Below, piece after piece: positions 23,173-32,776 of a stretch of DNA of 64,000 nucleotides. The notes beneath the pieces were generated by a model. It had not been told where the DNA came from. It was given only the letters and a program-made list of their open reading frames with translations, and did not search any database. Location: contig JABSOX010000019.1 of NCBI GenBank assembly GCA_013215655.1, positions 43,390-107,389 on the forward strand, given 5' to 3'. Numbering within the stretch: position 1 is the stretch's first letter; each line of letters starts with the position of its first letter. This DNA comes from Colwellia sp. (lineage in GTDB: Bacteria > Pseudomonadota > Gammaproteobacteria > Enterobacterales > Alteromonadaceae). The translations under genes and the position numbers were made by a program.

Positions 23173-25980
23173 ATGTTAAAGTTTACACCAAATAAAATCG
23201 CCTTAGCGATACTATCAAGCGGCTTAATGGCAATAAATGTACAAGCATTCGCTGCTGAAGAAACTAAAGTAGCCGATAAAAATGCAGAGAAAGAAGTTGA
23301 AGTCATTCAAGTAACAGGCTTTCGTAAAAGTGTTGTTGAGTCTATTAACTTAAAACGTTATTCATCAAACGTAGTTGAAGCTATTTCAGCAGAAGATATC
23401 GGTAAATTACCTGATTCTTCTATTGCTGAATCTATTGCTCGTTTACCAGGCCTTGCTGCACAGCGTATTGATGGCCGAGCGAGTAAAGTAAGTATTCGTG
23501 GTTTTGGTGAAAATGAAAGTGGCACCACTTTAAATGGTCGTGAGCAAGTTTCTATTGGTGATAACCGCGGCGTTGAATTTGATCTTTATCCCTCTGAAAT
23601 TATGAGCGGTGTGACCGTTTATAAAACACCCAATGCCAGCCTTGAAGGCGAAGGAATCGCCGGTGTAATTGATTTACAAACCATTAAACCACTAAACCAA
23701 GATGGTCGCGTTATTCAATTTAATGGAGTTTATGAAAAAACGAGCTTTGATAAATTAAACCCTGATGGTGATGACTCAGGCTTTAAAGGCACCTTTTTCT
23801 ACATGGATCAGTTTGCAGATGATACGTTAGGTGTCGCTTTTGCTTATACCACTATGACTTCACCAAACCAGGAAAAACGTTGGAACTCTTGGGGTTACCC
23901 AACGTTTACTTATGAAGATGGCTCTGAAGGCTCTATCTTAGGTGGTGCTAAGCCGTTTGTTCGTTCTTCTACATTAGAGCGTGACTCAGCGATGTTAGTT
24001 ATTGAAGCGGCACCAAGAGATGACATGAAGATGACTTTTGATGCTCTTTATGTTGACTTTTTAGACACCAAAGTTCTACGAGGTATCGAAGTTCCGTTTG
24101 CTTGGGGTCAAGGGTCTATCTCTGGTGATACCGCAGTAATTGATTCAGCAACGGGTTTTGTTACTAGCGCTATCACGCAAGATCAACGTGTAGTGGTGCG
24201 TAATGACTATGAAGAGCGTGATGCGCAATTACTGTCTTTAGGTTTTAATACTAATTGGGCTGTTAGCGACAAGTGGACGTTAGACTTTGATGTCAGTTAT
24301 TCAAAAGTTGAACGTGATGTTTACAGTGTTGAAAGTTACTCAGGTACAGGTCGTGGTGATAGTCGTGGCGCAGGCGATGATTTAGGTTATACCTTTGATT
24401 CAGGTAATACGGGTGCTACTTTCACTCATGGTCTAGATTATAGTGATTTCAACCTAATTCAATTGGGTGGTCCATTAAGTTGGGGTTGGAGTGGTGCACT
24501 TAATGACCAATACGGTGTTACGGGTACTGAATACGAAAACCAATTGCAAGATGGTTTCATTAATACGCCAAGTATTGATGATGAATTAACATCATTAAAA
24601 TTTGCAGCTACTCAAGAAATTGATTCAGATTTCATCACTGATATTACTTACGGCGTTGCTTATCGTGAACGTGAGAAAACAAAAAAATCTGAAGGTTACT
24701 TTATGACTTTAAGTAGCTTTAGCTATCCTGATAATCCGGGCATGCAATCAGTACCAGAAGAGTATCGTTTAGGCAGCACTAGTCTAGACTTTATTGGTAT
24801 GGGCAATATGATCGCTTATGACACTATGGGTTTGATTAATGATGGCTACTATAACTTAATGCAAGAAAGCTTAACGAATACAACACACGCAACTAAATCT
24901 TGGACAGTAAATGAAAAAGTACTATCAGCGTTTGTACAAGCTGAAATTGCTACTGAAATTGCTGGTATGCCAGTAATTGGTAACTTTGGTGTACGTTACG
25001 TTTATACTGACCAATCATCACAAGGTAGTGCCTTTAATACCGTGGATGGCTTAGTGGTTACAGAACCTACAGATGTTAGCCATGATTACAGCCACTTCTT
25101 ACCTAGCCTTAACTTATCAATGCAAATTGATGATAGTCAAACCTTACGCTTTGGCGCAGCACAAACTATTTCTCGTGCGCGTTTAGATGAAATGAACTCT
25201 TCATTTGGCGCTAAATATAATCAGCGCCCTGATGAAAACGGTAACATGTGGGAAGTTGAAGGTGGTAATCCATCATTAGAGCCTAAAGAAGCGCTTGGCA
25301 TTGATTTATCTTATGAAAATTATTTCAGTGACGAAGGTTATTTCGCGGTGGCACTATTTCATAAAGATTTACAAAACTGGATTTTTGACGGAAGTTATGA
25401 AGTCGACTTAACGGGGGTTGCTAATCCATCGACAGGCCAGATTCCAGCAACCAGTACGGGTACTGGTAAAGGTAAAGTAAATGGCGGTGACGGTGCTCTT
25501 TGGGGTTATGAACTTTCAGCAACCGTACCGTTTAATATCATATCTGAGCACCTCGATGGTTTCGGTATCATTGCGAGCTATACCGGTATTGAATCTGATA
25601 TGAAAGATCAAAATGACGAAGATTACGAGTTACCTGGTTTATCAGACAGCATTACCAGTGCCACTTTTTATTATGATAAAAATGGTTTCTCAGCACGTGC
25701 TAGCATGCGTAAACGTGATTCTTTTAAAGGTGAGGTTTACGGTTTAGGATTCAATACTGTGCAAGTCGATGTTGTTGGCGAAACAATTTGGGATGCACAA
25801 ATTGGTTATGACTTCGGAGAAGGTGGTTTTGAAAGCTTAGACGGTTTATCAATCTTCTTACAAGGTTATAACTTAACTGAAGAGCCGTTCACATCTTTAC
25901 AAGGTGATAATGCATTGCAAGTACGAGATTATCAAGATTATGGTAGCAGTTACTTATTGGGTTTTAGTTATAAAATGTAA
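23173..25980 (+). CDS. TonB-dependent receptor, TonB-Xanth-Caul type, probable maltodextrin receptor
   Basis: About 935 residues from the ATG at 23173, which has a strong GGGGGAGAG ribosome binding site and yields a clean signal peptide (LAILSSGLMAINVQAFA). An ATG at 23146 is unlikely. A TonB box-like EVEVIQVTG is followed by a plug with IAESIARLPGLAAQRIDG and TTLNGREQ, then a 22-strand type barrel ending in an aromatic-rich YLLGFSYKM. It takes up a large substrate across the outer membrane with TonB energy. The two operators upstream and the glucan enzymes nearby point to maltodextrins; that substrate is inferred. Confidence 0.92.
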   Translation: MLKFTPNKIALAILSSGLMAINVQAFAAEETKVADKNAEKEVEVIQVTGFRKSVVESINLKRYSSNVVEAISAEDIGKLPDSSIAESIARLPGLAAQRIDGRASKVSIRGFGENESGTTLNGREQVSIGDNRGVEFDLYPSEIMSGVTVYKTPNASLEGEGIAGVIDLQTIKPLNQDGRVIQFNGVYEKTSFDKLNPDGDDSGFKGTFFYMDQFADDTLGVAFAYTTMTSPNQEKRWNSWGYPTFTYEDGSEGSILGGAKPFVRSSTLERDSAMLVIEAAPRDDMKMTFDALYVDFLDTKVLRGIEVPFAWGQGSISGDTAVIDSATGFVTSAITQDQRVVVRNDYEERDAQLLSLGFNTNWAVSDKWTLDFDVSYSKVERDVYSVESYSGTGRGDSRGAGDDLGYTFDSGNTGATFTHGLDYSDFNLIQLGGPLSWGWSGALNDQYGVTGTEYENQLQDGFINTPSIDDELTSLKFAATQEIDSDFITDITYGVAYREREKTKKSEGYFMTLSSFSYPDNPGMQSVPEEYRLGSTSLDFIGMGNMIAYDTMGLINDGYYNLMQESLTNTTHATKSWTVNEKVLSAFVQAEIATEIAGMPVIGNFGVRYVYTDQSSQGSAFNTVDGLVVTEPTDVSHDYSHFLPSLNLSMQIDDSQTLRFGAAQTISRARLDEMNSSFGAKYNQRPDENGNMWEVEGGNPSLEPKEALGIDLSYENYFSDEGYFAVALFHKDLQNWIFDGSYEVDLTGVANPSTGQIPATSTGTGKGKVNGGDGALWGYELSATVPFNIISEHLDGFGIIASYTGIESDMKDQNDEDYELPGLSDSITSATFYYDKNGFSARASMRKRDSFKGEVYGLGFNTVQVDVVGETIWDAQIGYDFGEGGFESLDGLSIFLQGYNLTEEPFTSLQGDNALQVRDYQDYGSSYLLGFSYKM

Positions 25981-26006
25981 GTTTTTTAGTTACTTCCTAT
26001 AAATAA

Positions 26007-26042
26007 AAGCCCTTGTGATAGTATATTACAGGGGTTTTTTTC
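26007..26042 (+). terminator. Rho-independent terminator after the receptor gene
   Basis: aagcccttgt ... acaggggtttttttct forms a stem followed by a run of seven T. It lies between the receptor and the halogenase-like gene and would lower, not necessarily abolish, expression of the downstream genes. Confidence 0.8.
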
Positions 26043-26084
26043 TTTAGAAATAAGTTAAAATAGTCGTGATAATAGTCGAGAAAT

Positions 26085-27644
26085 ATGATGCAGCAAAACA
26101 ATGCTCAAGCGAACATTCAAAGTAAAACTCAAAAAAAAATTGAACATGTCGTTATTGTCGGTGGTGGTACTGCTGGCTGGATGATGGCGTCACTATTAGT
26201 AAAGATATTAGGTAAAAGCCTTAAAATTACTTTAGTTGAATCTGACAAAATAGGCATTGTCGGTGTGGGTGAAGCCACTATTCCGCCTATCGTTAACTTT
26301 AACAGTGCCATTGGTATAGATGAAAAAGCCTTTATTAAAGCCACCCAAGGCACCATTAAATTGGGTATAGAGTTTAATAACTGGAACCAAGTTGGTGATA
26401 GTTATATGCATGCTTTTGGCAGTGTTGGGAAAAAGTTCCCTTTCTGTGATTTTCATCATTTTTGGTTACGCGCACAACAATTAGAAAGTGGAATCAAAGT
26501 AAGTGAAGAAAAAAACGACACTAGTTTTTGGGATTATTCATTAAACTACCAAGCAGCCAAACAAAATAAGTTTGCTGCCTTTAACAATATTCCGAATACT
26601 AACTTACCCGGTCTTGCCTACGCTTATCATTTTGATGCTGGTTTATATGCTAAGTTTTTAAGAAAACACGCGGAAGGTATGGGTGTTAAACGAATTGAAG
26701 GTACTATCACCCAAGTCATTCAAAATAACAAATCAGGCTTTGTTGAAAGCTTAATACTTGAAGATGGCACTACCATTACAGGCGACTTATTTATCGATTG
26801 CACGGGTCTCGCAGCCTTATTAATAGAAAAAACCCTTAGTACAGGCTATGAGGATTATTCACATTGGTTGCCTTGTAATCGAGCCATCGCAATACCTTGT
26901 GAAAAAACTGATAATATTGAACCTTATACACGTTCTACTGCCCATAAAGTTGGTTGGCAATGGCGAATTCCACTACAGCATAGAACCGGTAATGGTTTGG
27001 TTTATTCTAGTAAACACATGAGTGATGATGAAGCTAAAGCGTTATTATTAAAAAATCTTGATGGCAAACCTTTAGCAGAGCCAAAAGTGATCCCTTTTCA
27101 AACGGGTCGTCGCCGTAAACAGTGGCATAAAAATGTTATTGCCATTGGTTTATCCAGTGGTTTCTTTGAACCACTGGAATCAACTAACATACACTTAATA
27201 CAAACAGCAGCCATTCGTTTATTAAAGTTCTTTCCACATCATGGCATTAATATCGAAGAGGTTGATGAGTTTAATCGCCAATCAAAACTGGAAGCTGAAG
27301 GCATTCGTGATTTTATTATTCTTCATTACAAGCTAAACAGTCGCGGCGATAGTGAATTTTGGCGTGCTTGTCAACGCATGGACGTGCCCGAGTCATTACT
27401 TAATAAGATTCAATTATTTAAAAAAACAGGTAAAGTATTTTGTAACCCAGATGATTTATTTACCGAAATTGCTTGGCAACAAGTCATGATAGGTCAAGGC
27501 AATATACCTGAAGATCATCACCCTTTAGTAGATGCTTTATCCAAGGAACAAATAGATGATTTAATGGCTAATTTAAAAACCTTAATACATCGCACCGTAG
27601 AAAAGTTACCAACGCATCAAGAATTTTTAGACTCTTTGACGTAA
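26085..27644 (+). CDS. Tryptophan-halogenase-family flavoprotein
   Basis: 519 residues with the two-part signature of FAD-dependent halogenases: [10 protein letters not shown] (FAD binding, near 26) and GWQWRIPL (near 292). Also present are [22 protein letters not shown] with the candidate catalytic Lys, and [17 protein letters not shown]. The family chlorinates or brominates indole-like substrates using FADH2 from a partner reductase. Many marine bacteria carry such genes next to TonB-dependent receptors in sugar loci, where the substrate is unknown. It follows the receptor by about 100 bp and is followed closely by an aldo/keto reductase. Confidence 0.88.
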   Translation: MMQQNNAQANIQSKTQKKIEHVVIVGGGTAGWMMASLLVKILGKSLKITLVESDKIGIVGVGEATIPPIVNFNSAIGIDEKAFIKATQGTIKLGIEFNNWNQVGDSYMHAFGSVGKKFPFCDFHHFWLRAQQLESGIKVSEEKNDTSFWDYSLNYQAAKQNKFAAFNNIPNTNLPGLAYAYHFDAGLYAKFLRKHAEGMGVKRIEGTITQVIQNNKSGFVESLILEDGTTITGDLFIDCTGLAALLIEKTLSTGYEDYSHWLPCNRAIAIPCEKTDNIEPYTRSTAHKVGWQWRIPLQHRTGNGLVYSSKHMSDDEAKALLLKNLDGKPLAEPKVIPFQTGRRRKQWHKNVIAIGLSSGFFEPLESTNIHLIQTAAIRLLKFFPHHGINIEEVDEFNRQSKLEAEGIRDFIILHYKLNSRGDSEFWRACQRMDVPESLLNKIQLFKKTGKVFCNPDDLFTEIAWQQVMIGQGNIPEDHHPLVDALSKEQIDDLMANLKTLIHRTVEKLPTHQEFLDSLT

Positions 27645-27678
27645 TATAAATATCAGCAGATTGGCTTAAGGTTATAAT

Positions 27679-28596
27679 ATGGAACAAATAAATTTTAAAC
27701 AAACAAATTTAAACTCATCACGCCTTATTTATGGCTGTATGCGTATTTCGGGTAATAATACTGCAGATGATCGTGCAAAAGGTAAGTTAGCAATAAGGAC
27801 TGCAATTGACGCAGGTTATAATCATTTTGACCATGCCGATATCTATGGTGGTGGCGCATCAGAAAGTTTGTTTGGTGAAGTATTAAAAGAATCTCCAGAA
27901 CTAAGAGATACATTGATTATTACTTCAAAAGCAGGAATTCGTCCTAAAAATGATGAAAATTCTTATGCTCCAACGCGATACGATTTTAGCGAAAAATATA
28001 TCCTTGATAGTGTTGATGGTATTTTAGCGCGTTTACAAACTGATCGCTTGGACATGTTTTTATTACATCGACCTGACTACCTCTTTAATGCTGATGAGGT
28101 TGCACAAACGTTTGCCTTATTAAAAGCCAGTGGCAAAGTTAAACATTTTGGTGTTAGTAACTTTAAACCATCACAAGTTGAGTTATTAAAATCAGCAATG
28201 TCGATGCCCTTGGTGACAAATCAAGTCGAAATTAATATTCACAATATTGATAGTTTGCTTGATGGCACGTTAGATCAGTGTCAGCTGCATAACATAACGC
28301 CTATTGCTTGGTGTCCGTTAGGTGGTGTCGCCTATTCTGCATGGGGTAATACCTTTTCAGTTAATGATGAATTACGTATCGAGAATGAATTAAACAAACA
28401 AGCTGAAAAACATCAATGTCAACCATGGCAAGTGGTGCTTGCATGGCTGTTAAAACATCCTGCGAATATTTGTCCAATTATTGGCTCTACGACACCCGAG
28501 CGTATTATTGCCGCTAAAAAGGCTCTGGAATTAGACTATTCACGTGAAGATTGGTATCGCTTACTTGAAGCCAGAAATGGTCAATCAGTTCCTTAA
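27679..28596 (+). CDS. Aldo/keto reductase (YdhF-like)
   Basis: 305 residues, a full TIM-barrel NADPH-dependent oxidoreductase. The catalytic tetrad is visible: Asp and Tyr in FDHADIYGGG, Lys in ITSKAGI, His in LLHRPDY. GVSNF and PIIGSTTPERI form the cofactor side. It probably reduces a carbonyl compound in the cytoplasm; the substrate is not known. It starts 34 bp after the halogenase-like gene, so the two are one operon. The position beside glucan genes suggests a sugar-derived substrate, but that is inference only. Confidence 0.9.
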   Translation: MEQINFKQTNLNSSRLIYGCMRISGNNTADDRAKGKLAIRTAIDAGYNHFDHADIYGGGASESLFGEVLKESPELRDTLIITSKAGIRPKNDENSYAPTRYDFSEKYILDSVDGILARLQTDRLDMFLLHRPDYLFNADEVAQTFALLKASGKVKHFGVSNFKPSQVELLKSAMSMPLVTNQVEINIHNIDSLLDGTLDQCQLHNITPIAWCPLGGVAYSAWGNTFSVNDELRIENELNKQAEKHQCQPWQVVLAWLLKHPANICPIIGSTTPERIIAAKKALELDYSREDWYRLLEARNGQSVP

Positions 28597-28603
28597 GCCC
28601 TTA

Positions 28604-28649
28604 CTTAAGAAAAAGCTTAAGAAAAAGCTTAAGAAAAAGCTTAAGAAAA
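28604..28649. repeat. 12-bp tandem repeat
   Basis: cttaagaaaaag occurs almost four times in a row, starting 7 bp after the aldo/keto reductase stop. It is non-coding. Each unit carries the palindrome cttaag. Confidence 0.9.
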
Positions 28650-28665
28650 CTCCTAGTTTATACAT

Positions 28666-28679
28666 TGAATACGTATGAA
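28666..28679. promoter_or_regulatory. ATACGTAT palindromic operator before the MFS pseudogene
   Basis: TGAATACGTATGAA lies about 128 bp before the pseudogene start, and upstream of a strong terminator. It marks the dead transporter as a former member of the same glucan regulon. Confidence 0.65.
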
Positions 28680-28702
28680 GCATCTTGTTGGCTACTTTAA
28701 GG

Positions 28703-28743
28703 AAAGGTAACGTTGATAATAAATAATCAACGTTACCTTTTTT
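28703..28743 (+). terminator. Rho-independent terminator
   Basis: aaaggtaacgttgat / atcaacgttaccttt is a perfect 15-bp stem with an 8-base loop, followed by a T-run. It ends the halogenase-aldo/keto reductase operon. Confidence 0.92.
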
Positions 28744-28806
28744 GCATTAATAGGCTAAATCATTTTTTGCTTTAAGGTGTTTGTAGTACTTTAGGCGAGA
28801 AAATTT

Positions 28807-29036
28807 ATGTCATCGATACGACGTAAACTCACCAATCCTTTTTATATTTTATTAAGTCTACCCGCCACGGCGATGGGGTTTGCATTATCGGTGTAAATAT
28901 CGGTGCTCAGTGGGTGCTAACCACTCAATACGGGCTCGATATTCACGAAGTTGGCCTTGTTTGGGCTGTAGGGCCTATAGTCGGTATTTTAGGGAAAGTG
29001 ATTGTAGGTATTATCAGTGATACTTCAGCGAGTTAA
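28807..29036 (+). pseudogene. MFS maltose/glucoside transporter remnant (MalT/SLC45-like)
   Basis: The start ATG and the first ~29 codons (LTNPFYILLSLPATAMGFAL) match GPH/SLC45-like sugar transporters. A TAA then stands where the family has a Gln in SVQIS. A few codons later one base is missing (AGT GGG instead of AGT TGG), and the frame continues as VLTTQYGLDIHEVGLVWAVG and GILGKVIVGIISD. Everything after the third helix is deleted. The intact protein would have about 450-500 residues and import maltose-type sugars across the inner membrane. Upstream it retains a regulon operator. Confidence 0.85.
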
Positions 29037-29059
29037 ATACCAAACTACTTAACCCAACG

Positions 29060-29953
29060 TTAGTTAACGGCAAGCTCTTTAGCGAGTAAATCAAATACTA
29101 TTCGTACTCGTCTACTGGTATTTAGTTCGCGGTGTGTTGTTAGCCATATGGGAAATTCAATGGCTGGCAATGTTGGTAATACTTGTTGTACTAAGGGTTC
29201 AGAATCGCCAATATTTTCTGGCATAATACCTATGCCTAAACCCTGTTTTACTAATTGCCAATGAGTGATATAGTTTTCCGTAAGAATGGGGAAGTTTTTC
29301 TTTGTAAGTGTTAATCCTAAAGAGTTTAAACCATCTTGGTACATGCCCGTACCATCAATACTAATAAAATCAGCGCTGTTTAAATCTTCAGGATATTCTA
29401 ACTTGCCTAATTGTTGAATATATTGTGGTGTGGCATAAAGTCGGGCATTAACATCTTTAATTTTTTTAGCAATTAAGTCAGGTTGTGTTGGCCGAAAATT
29501 ACGAATGGCAATATCTGCTTCACGGCGCCTTAAGTCACTTACCTGATTGCTGGCAATAATCTCAATGTCTATTTTTGGTTCTAGCTGACGTAATTTAGCA
29601 ATAATTGGCGGTAGCCAAAATGCGGAATGCACTTCACTTGCTGATATACAAATAGTCCCTTCTATTAATTGCGATTGACCATTGGCAGCAAGGGATAGTT
29701 GACTGGCAGCATTTCCCATGGCGCGAACGTGCTCAACTAACGCTAAACCGCTAGATGTTAATATTAATCCTTGGCCTGCTCGCTCAAAAAGTACTGAGCC
29801 TAGCTCTTGCTCAAGTGCGGCAACTTGGCGACTCAGTGTGGGTTGGGTCATATTTAACGCCCGTGCGGCGGCTGATAACGAACCTTCTTCTACGGTAACA
29901 AGAAATGCCCGTGCTCTATTCCAATCAAATTTTATCGACCGCCAATCCGTCAT
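29060..29953 (-). CDS. LysR-family transcriptional regulator
   Basis: About 297 residues from the ATG at 29953, which has AGGG six bases upstream; an ATG at 29971 is also in frame. The N-terminal winged helix (AFLVTVEEGSLSAAARALNMTQPTLSRQVAALEQELG) is followed by a periplasmic-binding-like effector domain (ICISASEVHSAFWLPPIIAKL, DIAIRNFRP). It resembles the single-target repressors/activators found divergent from oxidoreductases. It is divergent from the quinone-oxidoreductase-like gene at 30104, its most likely target. The gene stops 24 bp from the transporter remnant, read towards it. Confidence 0.92.
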   Translation of the reverse strand: MTDWRSIKFDWNRARAFLVTVEEGSLSAAARALNMTQPTLSRQVAALEQELGSVLFERAGQGLILTSSGLALVEHVRAMGNAASQLSLAANGQSQLIEGTICISASEVHSAFWLPPIIAKLRQLEPKIDIEIIASNQVSDLRRREADIAIRNFRPTQPDLIAKKIKDVNARLYATPQYIQQLGKLEYPEDLNSADFISIDGTGMYQDGLNSLGLTLTKKNFPILTENYITHWQLVKQGLGIGIMPENIGDSEPLVQQVLPTLPAIEFPIWLTTHRELNTSRRVRIVFDLLAKELAVN

Positions 29954-30006
29954 ATTGAACCCTAATGCCATTTAAATAATCATCTGAAAAACAGAGAAAA
30001 AACAAC

Positions 30007-30022
30007 TATACAAAAATGTATA
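30007..30022. promoter_or_regulatory. Candidate LysR operator
   Basis: tatac-aaaaat-gtata is an inverted repeat in the gap between the divergent LysR and oxidoreductase genes. The spacing suits a LysR-type T-N11-A box. The match is short, so it is only a candidate. Confidence 0.4.
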
Positions 30023-30103
30023 CTTGCAATGCAAATTTACTCAATGTCCATTTAATATTGTATAGGGTAGGATTGCGATATTCTAGACTTAATGAATAAT
30101 TAA

Positions 30104-31075
30104 ATGAAAGCTATTATCTGTACTAAATACGGTTCGCCGGATGTTTTGCAATTACAAGAAAGCGAAAAGCCAACCCCAAAAGAAAATGAAGTTCTTGTAA
30201 AAATAGTTGCCGCAAGTATTACTACTGCCGATACGATGATGCGACAAGGAACACCATATATAGGGCGATTATTTATTGGTTTAAGTAAACCTAAATATCC
30301 AATTACAGGGACTGGTTTTGCAGGTGTTATTGAAGCCGTTGGAGATAAAGTGACTTTGTTTAACGTTGGTGATCAAGTATTTGGCGAGAGTGTATTTAGT
30401 TCAGGCTCTAATGCTGAGTATTTATGTATTGCAGAAGACGGCATGATCGCACCTAAACCAAACAACATAACTTATGAGCAAGCTGCACCATTATGTGATG
30501 GCGCTTTAACGTCATTACATTTTTTAAGAAACGTTGGCAAACTTCAACAAGGAGAACACATTCTTATTAATGGCGCGTCTGGTAGTTTAGGTTGTGCAGC
30601 GATACAAATTGCTAAACGTTTAGGGGCACAAGTTACTGCTGTTTGTAGTGCTAACAATGCTGAAATGGTGCGCTCGTTAGGGGCTGATAAGACTATTGAC
30701 TATACAAAAACTGATTTTACTAAAAATGGCCAACGTTACGATGTTATTTACGATACTGTTGGTAAACGCACCTTTGCTGACTGTAAACGTTCTTTGTTAA
30801 AAACAGGGCGTTTTATCTCGCCAGTGCTTAGTTGCCAATTATTAATACAGATGTTAAAGACTTCGTTCATAGGGTCAAAAAAAGCGAAGTTTTCCGCTAC
30901 AGGCACATTGCCTTTGCCTGAACTTCGATTATTGCTCGACGAGCTTACCTTATTAATTAAAAATGAAACTGTGTCTACTGTTATAGATAAATGTTATACG
31001 ATGGATGAGGTATCAAAAGCCCATCAATATATTGAACAAGGCCATAAAAAAGGGAATCTTGTATTAGTGCTGTAA
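30104..31075 (+). CDS. MDR-family NAD(P)H-dependent oxidoreductase (quinone-oxidoreductase-like)
   Basis: 323 residues of the medium-chain dehydrogenase/reductase fold without zinc ligands. The N-terminal catalytic part has GTGFAGVIEAVGDKVTLFNVGDQVFG and the nucleotide-binding part has ILINGASGSLGCAAIQIAKRLGAQVTAV, typical of QOR-like NADPH enzymes. Substrates are usually quinones or reactive enals. It is divergent from the LysR gene and probably controlled by it. Convergent with the 88-aa gene, with only 13 bp between the stop codons. Confidence 0.9.
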   Translation: MKAIICTKYGSPDVLQLQESEKPTPKENEVLVKIVAASITTADTMMRQGTPYIGRLFIGLSKPKYPITGTGFAGVIEAVGDKVTLFNVGDQVFGESVFSSGSNAEYLCIAEDGMIAPKPNNITYEQAAPLCDGALTSLHFLRNVGKLQQGEHILINGASGSLGCAAIQIAKRLGAQVTAVCSANNAEMVRSLGADKTIDYTKTDFTKNGQRYDVIYDTVGKRTFADCKRSLLKTGRFISPVLSCQLLIQMLKTSFIGSKKAKFSATGTLPLPELRLLLDELTLLIKNETVSTVIDKCYTMDEVSKAHQYIEQGHKKGNLVLVL

Positions 31076-31088
31076 CGAAGTATTATTT

Positions 31089-31355
31089 TTATTGACTTAA
31101 GATGGCAATTAAAGCGATAAGGCAAAATATATTTGCTAGCCAAAAGCTTTGACGTCTTAGTTGAGTGATTTTTTTTAGATGAATACTTTCCATGTTACTA
31201 AAATCATAACCCTCTTCAGGTTTTAACGATGTTGATGATTTCATTTCGATGATTTCTTTAAGTTCCTTTTGTGCAGACATTAGCAACAAATGAAAAAATG
31301 CAGTAGGGATGTTAAATAACATATAAACAATCAATACTTGGCTATAGTCCGACAT
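31089..31355 (-). CDS. Hypothetical two-helix membrane protein
   Basis: 88 residues with hydrophobic segments at both ends (VLIVYMLFNIPTAFFHLLLM and FWLANIFCLIALIAIL) and a charged linker between them. It is 29 bp downstream of the PH-domain gene and read in the same direction, so the two may form a membrane complex. The family is not recognised. Confidence 0.6.
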   Translation of the reverse strand: MSDYSQVLIVYMLFNIPTAFFHLLLMSAQKELKEIIEMKSSTSLKPEEGYDFSNMESIHLKKITQLRRQSFWLANIFCLIALIAILSQ

Positions 31356-31384
31356 AATATCTTCCTTAAATTTATGTGAGGGTA

Positions 31385-31915
31385 TTAATTAAGCTTTAGT
31401 TTTAAGCTGTCTTCTATTTCTATTTGAACACTTTCGGGATCTAATACTGAAGGTAAAACAACCCAAGAGCCATGGGCATATAAATATATCGAGCCATAGT
31501 TTAGCCATCGCCCGCCGATACTTTTAATTACTTCAATATTTTCAACGGTTTCAAAGCCTAATTTGTCAATGCGCTGGGTGAGTATACCCGTTTGTGTTTC
31601 TATACAATTTTTCGATTTAATTACTTTAACAAAAAAAGGAGCAATAATAATATGAGCATCCTTGATGATGTACAGGGCAGGTAATAAAACTAAACTAAAT
31701 AATGTATCGGCGCGGTAGTCATCTTCAAGTAAGAACCTACCTAATGCATTAAATATTAGATAGGTTAAATACAGACCCGCAAGTTTCATTATAATTTCAA
31801 TCAACCGTTCGATACAGCGGAAAAACTTGGACGTTTTAATCGTAATAACTGAATTAACTGTAGAAGCTGCTACTGGTGTTGCGGTATTGATTTCTATTTT
31901 ATTGACGAGTTCCAT
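31385..31915 (-). CDS. Membrane protein with bacterial PH (bPH_2-like) domain
   Basis: 176 residues: two hydrophobic segments near 42-60 and 70-86, then a C-terminal bacterial pleckstrin-homology-type domain (CIETQTGILTQRIDKLGFETVENIEVIKSIGGRWLNYGSIYLY). Such YdbS/YdbT-like proteins are inner-membrane proteins of uncertain role, some in stress tolerance. It is probably the first gene of an operon with the 88-residue membrane protein. Confidence 0.72.
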   Translation of the reverse strand: MELVNKIEINTATPVAASTVNSVITIKTSKFFRCIERLIEIIMKLAGLYLTYLIFNALGRFLLEDDYRADTLFSLVLLPALYIIKDAHIIIAPFFVKVIKSKNCIETQTGILTQRIDKLGFETVENIEVIKSIGGRWLNYGSIYLYAHGSWVVLPSVLDPESVQIEIEDSLKLKLN

Positions 31916-32107
31916 TATCTCTGTCCATGTAATAAAAAAGTTAAAAATATATGAATGTTTAATTACAGAGTAGTGCTTAATTTTGAAAAAAACAAGCAGC
32001 TAGCTTATTGATTTTCACAAGTTTTGTATATTCCTTTTATTAATTTAGATACAGGTTCCAGAGTACAAATGTAAGGTTAATACACTATAGGAATCATACT
32101 GAATCTT

Positions 32108-32776
32108 TCATTCAGCATGATTTTTACAGCTTTTTAGTAATGATAAAAAGGGTGTTAACTCTCGATCGAAACTACTTTCAGGTAAAAATAAATGGTAGCC
32201 ATAAATGATTGATAACTGCTCCGTTCGATGTAACCAAGCGGCGATTGGTCCTTTAAATATTTTATTGTTTAAATGAAAAACCTCAAAATTTATTAAGCCA
32301 TCCCCTAAGTATATTCCCTGATTTTTTACCGCTAATATTAATAATTCTTGTTGTTCATGTAGTAGTTTATTTGCCAGTCTTGGTGAGATGTTATCGGCAA
32401 GACTCTCTAATGATTGTAGTTTTATACCTAAGTAAGGTAACTGCGTGTATTGTCCATTTATCATAGTATTTAACTCGCCGATACGAATAACTTCTTGCCA
32501 CATTATTTTCCAGTTTCCATAGCGATGAAAATGCGTTACATCATTTCGAGACAGTTGATAGCTGATGCTAGGCTCTGATAATTTCATGTAACCAATCAGT
32601 ATAAGAATAAGACAAGCAAACATCAGCAGCATTAACTGAAATTTATACTCTTGCCAAAAAAGTAAGTTCATTAGTAAGCTTACAGCTAATAATAAGACAC
32701 CTAAAAGGAATGAAAACCACTGATGATGTTTAGATTGAGGGCGAATGTTAATGACTTTTCTATTGCTCATTTTCAA
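32108..32776 (-). CDS. DUF2982-like membrane protein
   Basis: 222 residues. Two hydrophobic segments lie near 20-38 and 47-63; the rest is a soluble domain with RYGNWKIMWQEVIRIGELN and LPYLGIKLQ, consistent with DUF2982, a family known mainly from Alteromonadales. A role is not known. It is monocistronic, with a non-coding gap on both sides. An ATG at 32776 and one at 32770 are both possible starts. Confidence 0.68.
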   Translation of the reverse strand: MKMSNRKVINIRPQSKHHQWFSFLLGVLLLAVSLLMNLLFWQEYKFQLMLLMFACLILILIGYMKLSEPSISYQLSRNDVTHFHRYGNWKIMWQEVIRIGELNTMINGQYTQLPYLGIKLQSLESLADNISPRLANKLLHEQQELLILAVKNQGIYLGDGLINFEVFHLNNKIFKGPIAAWLHRTEQLSIIYGYHLFLPESSFDRELTPFLSLLKSCKNHAE

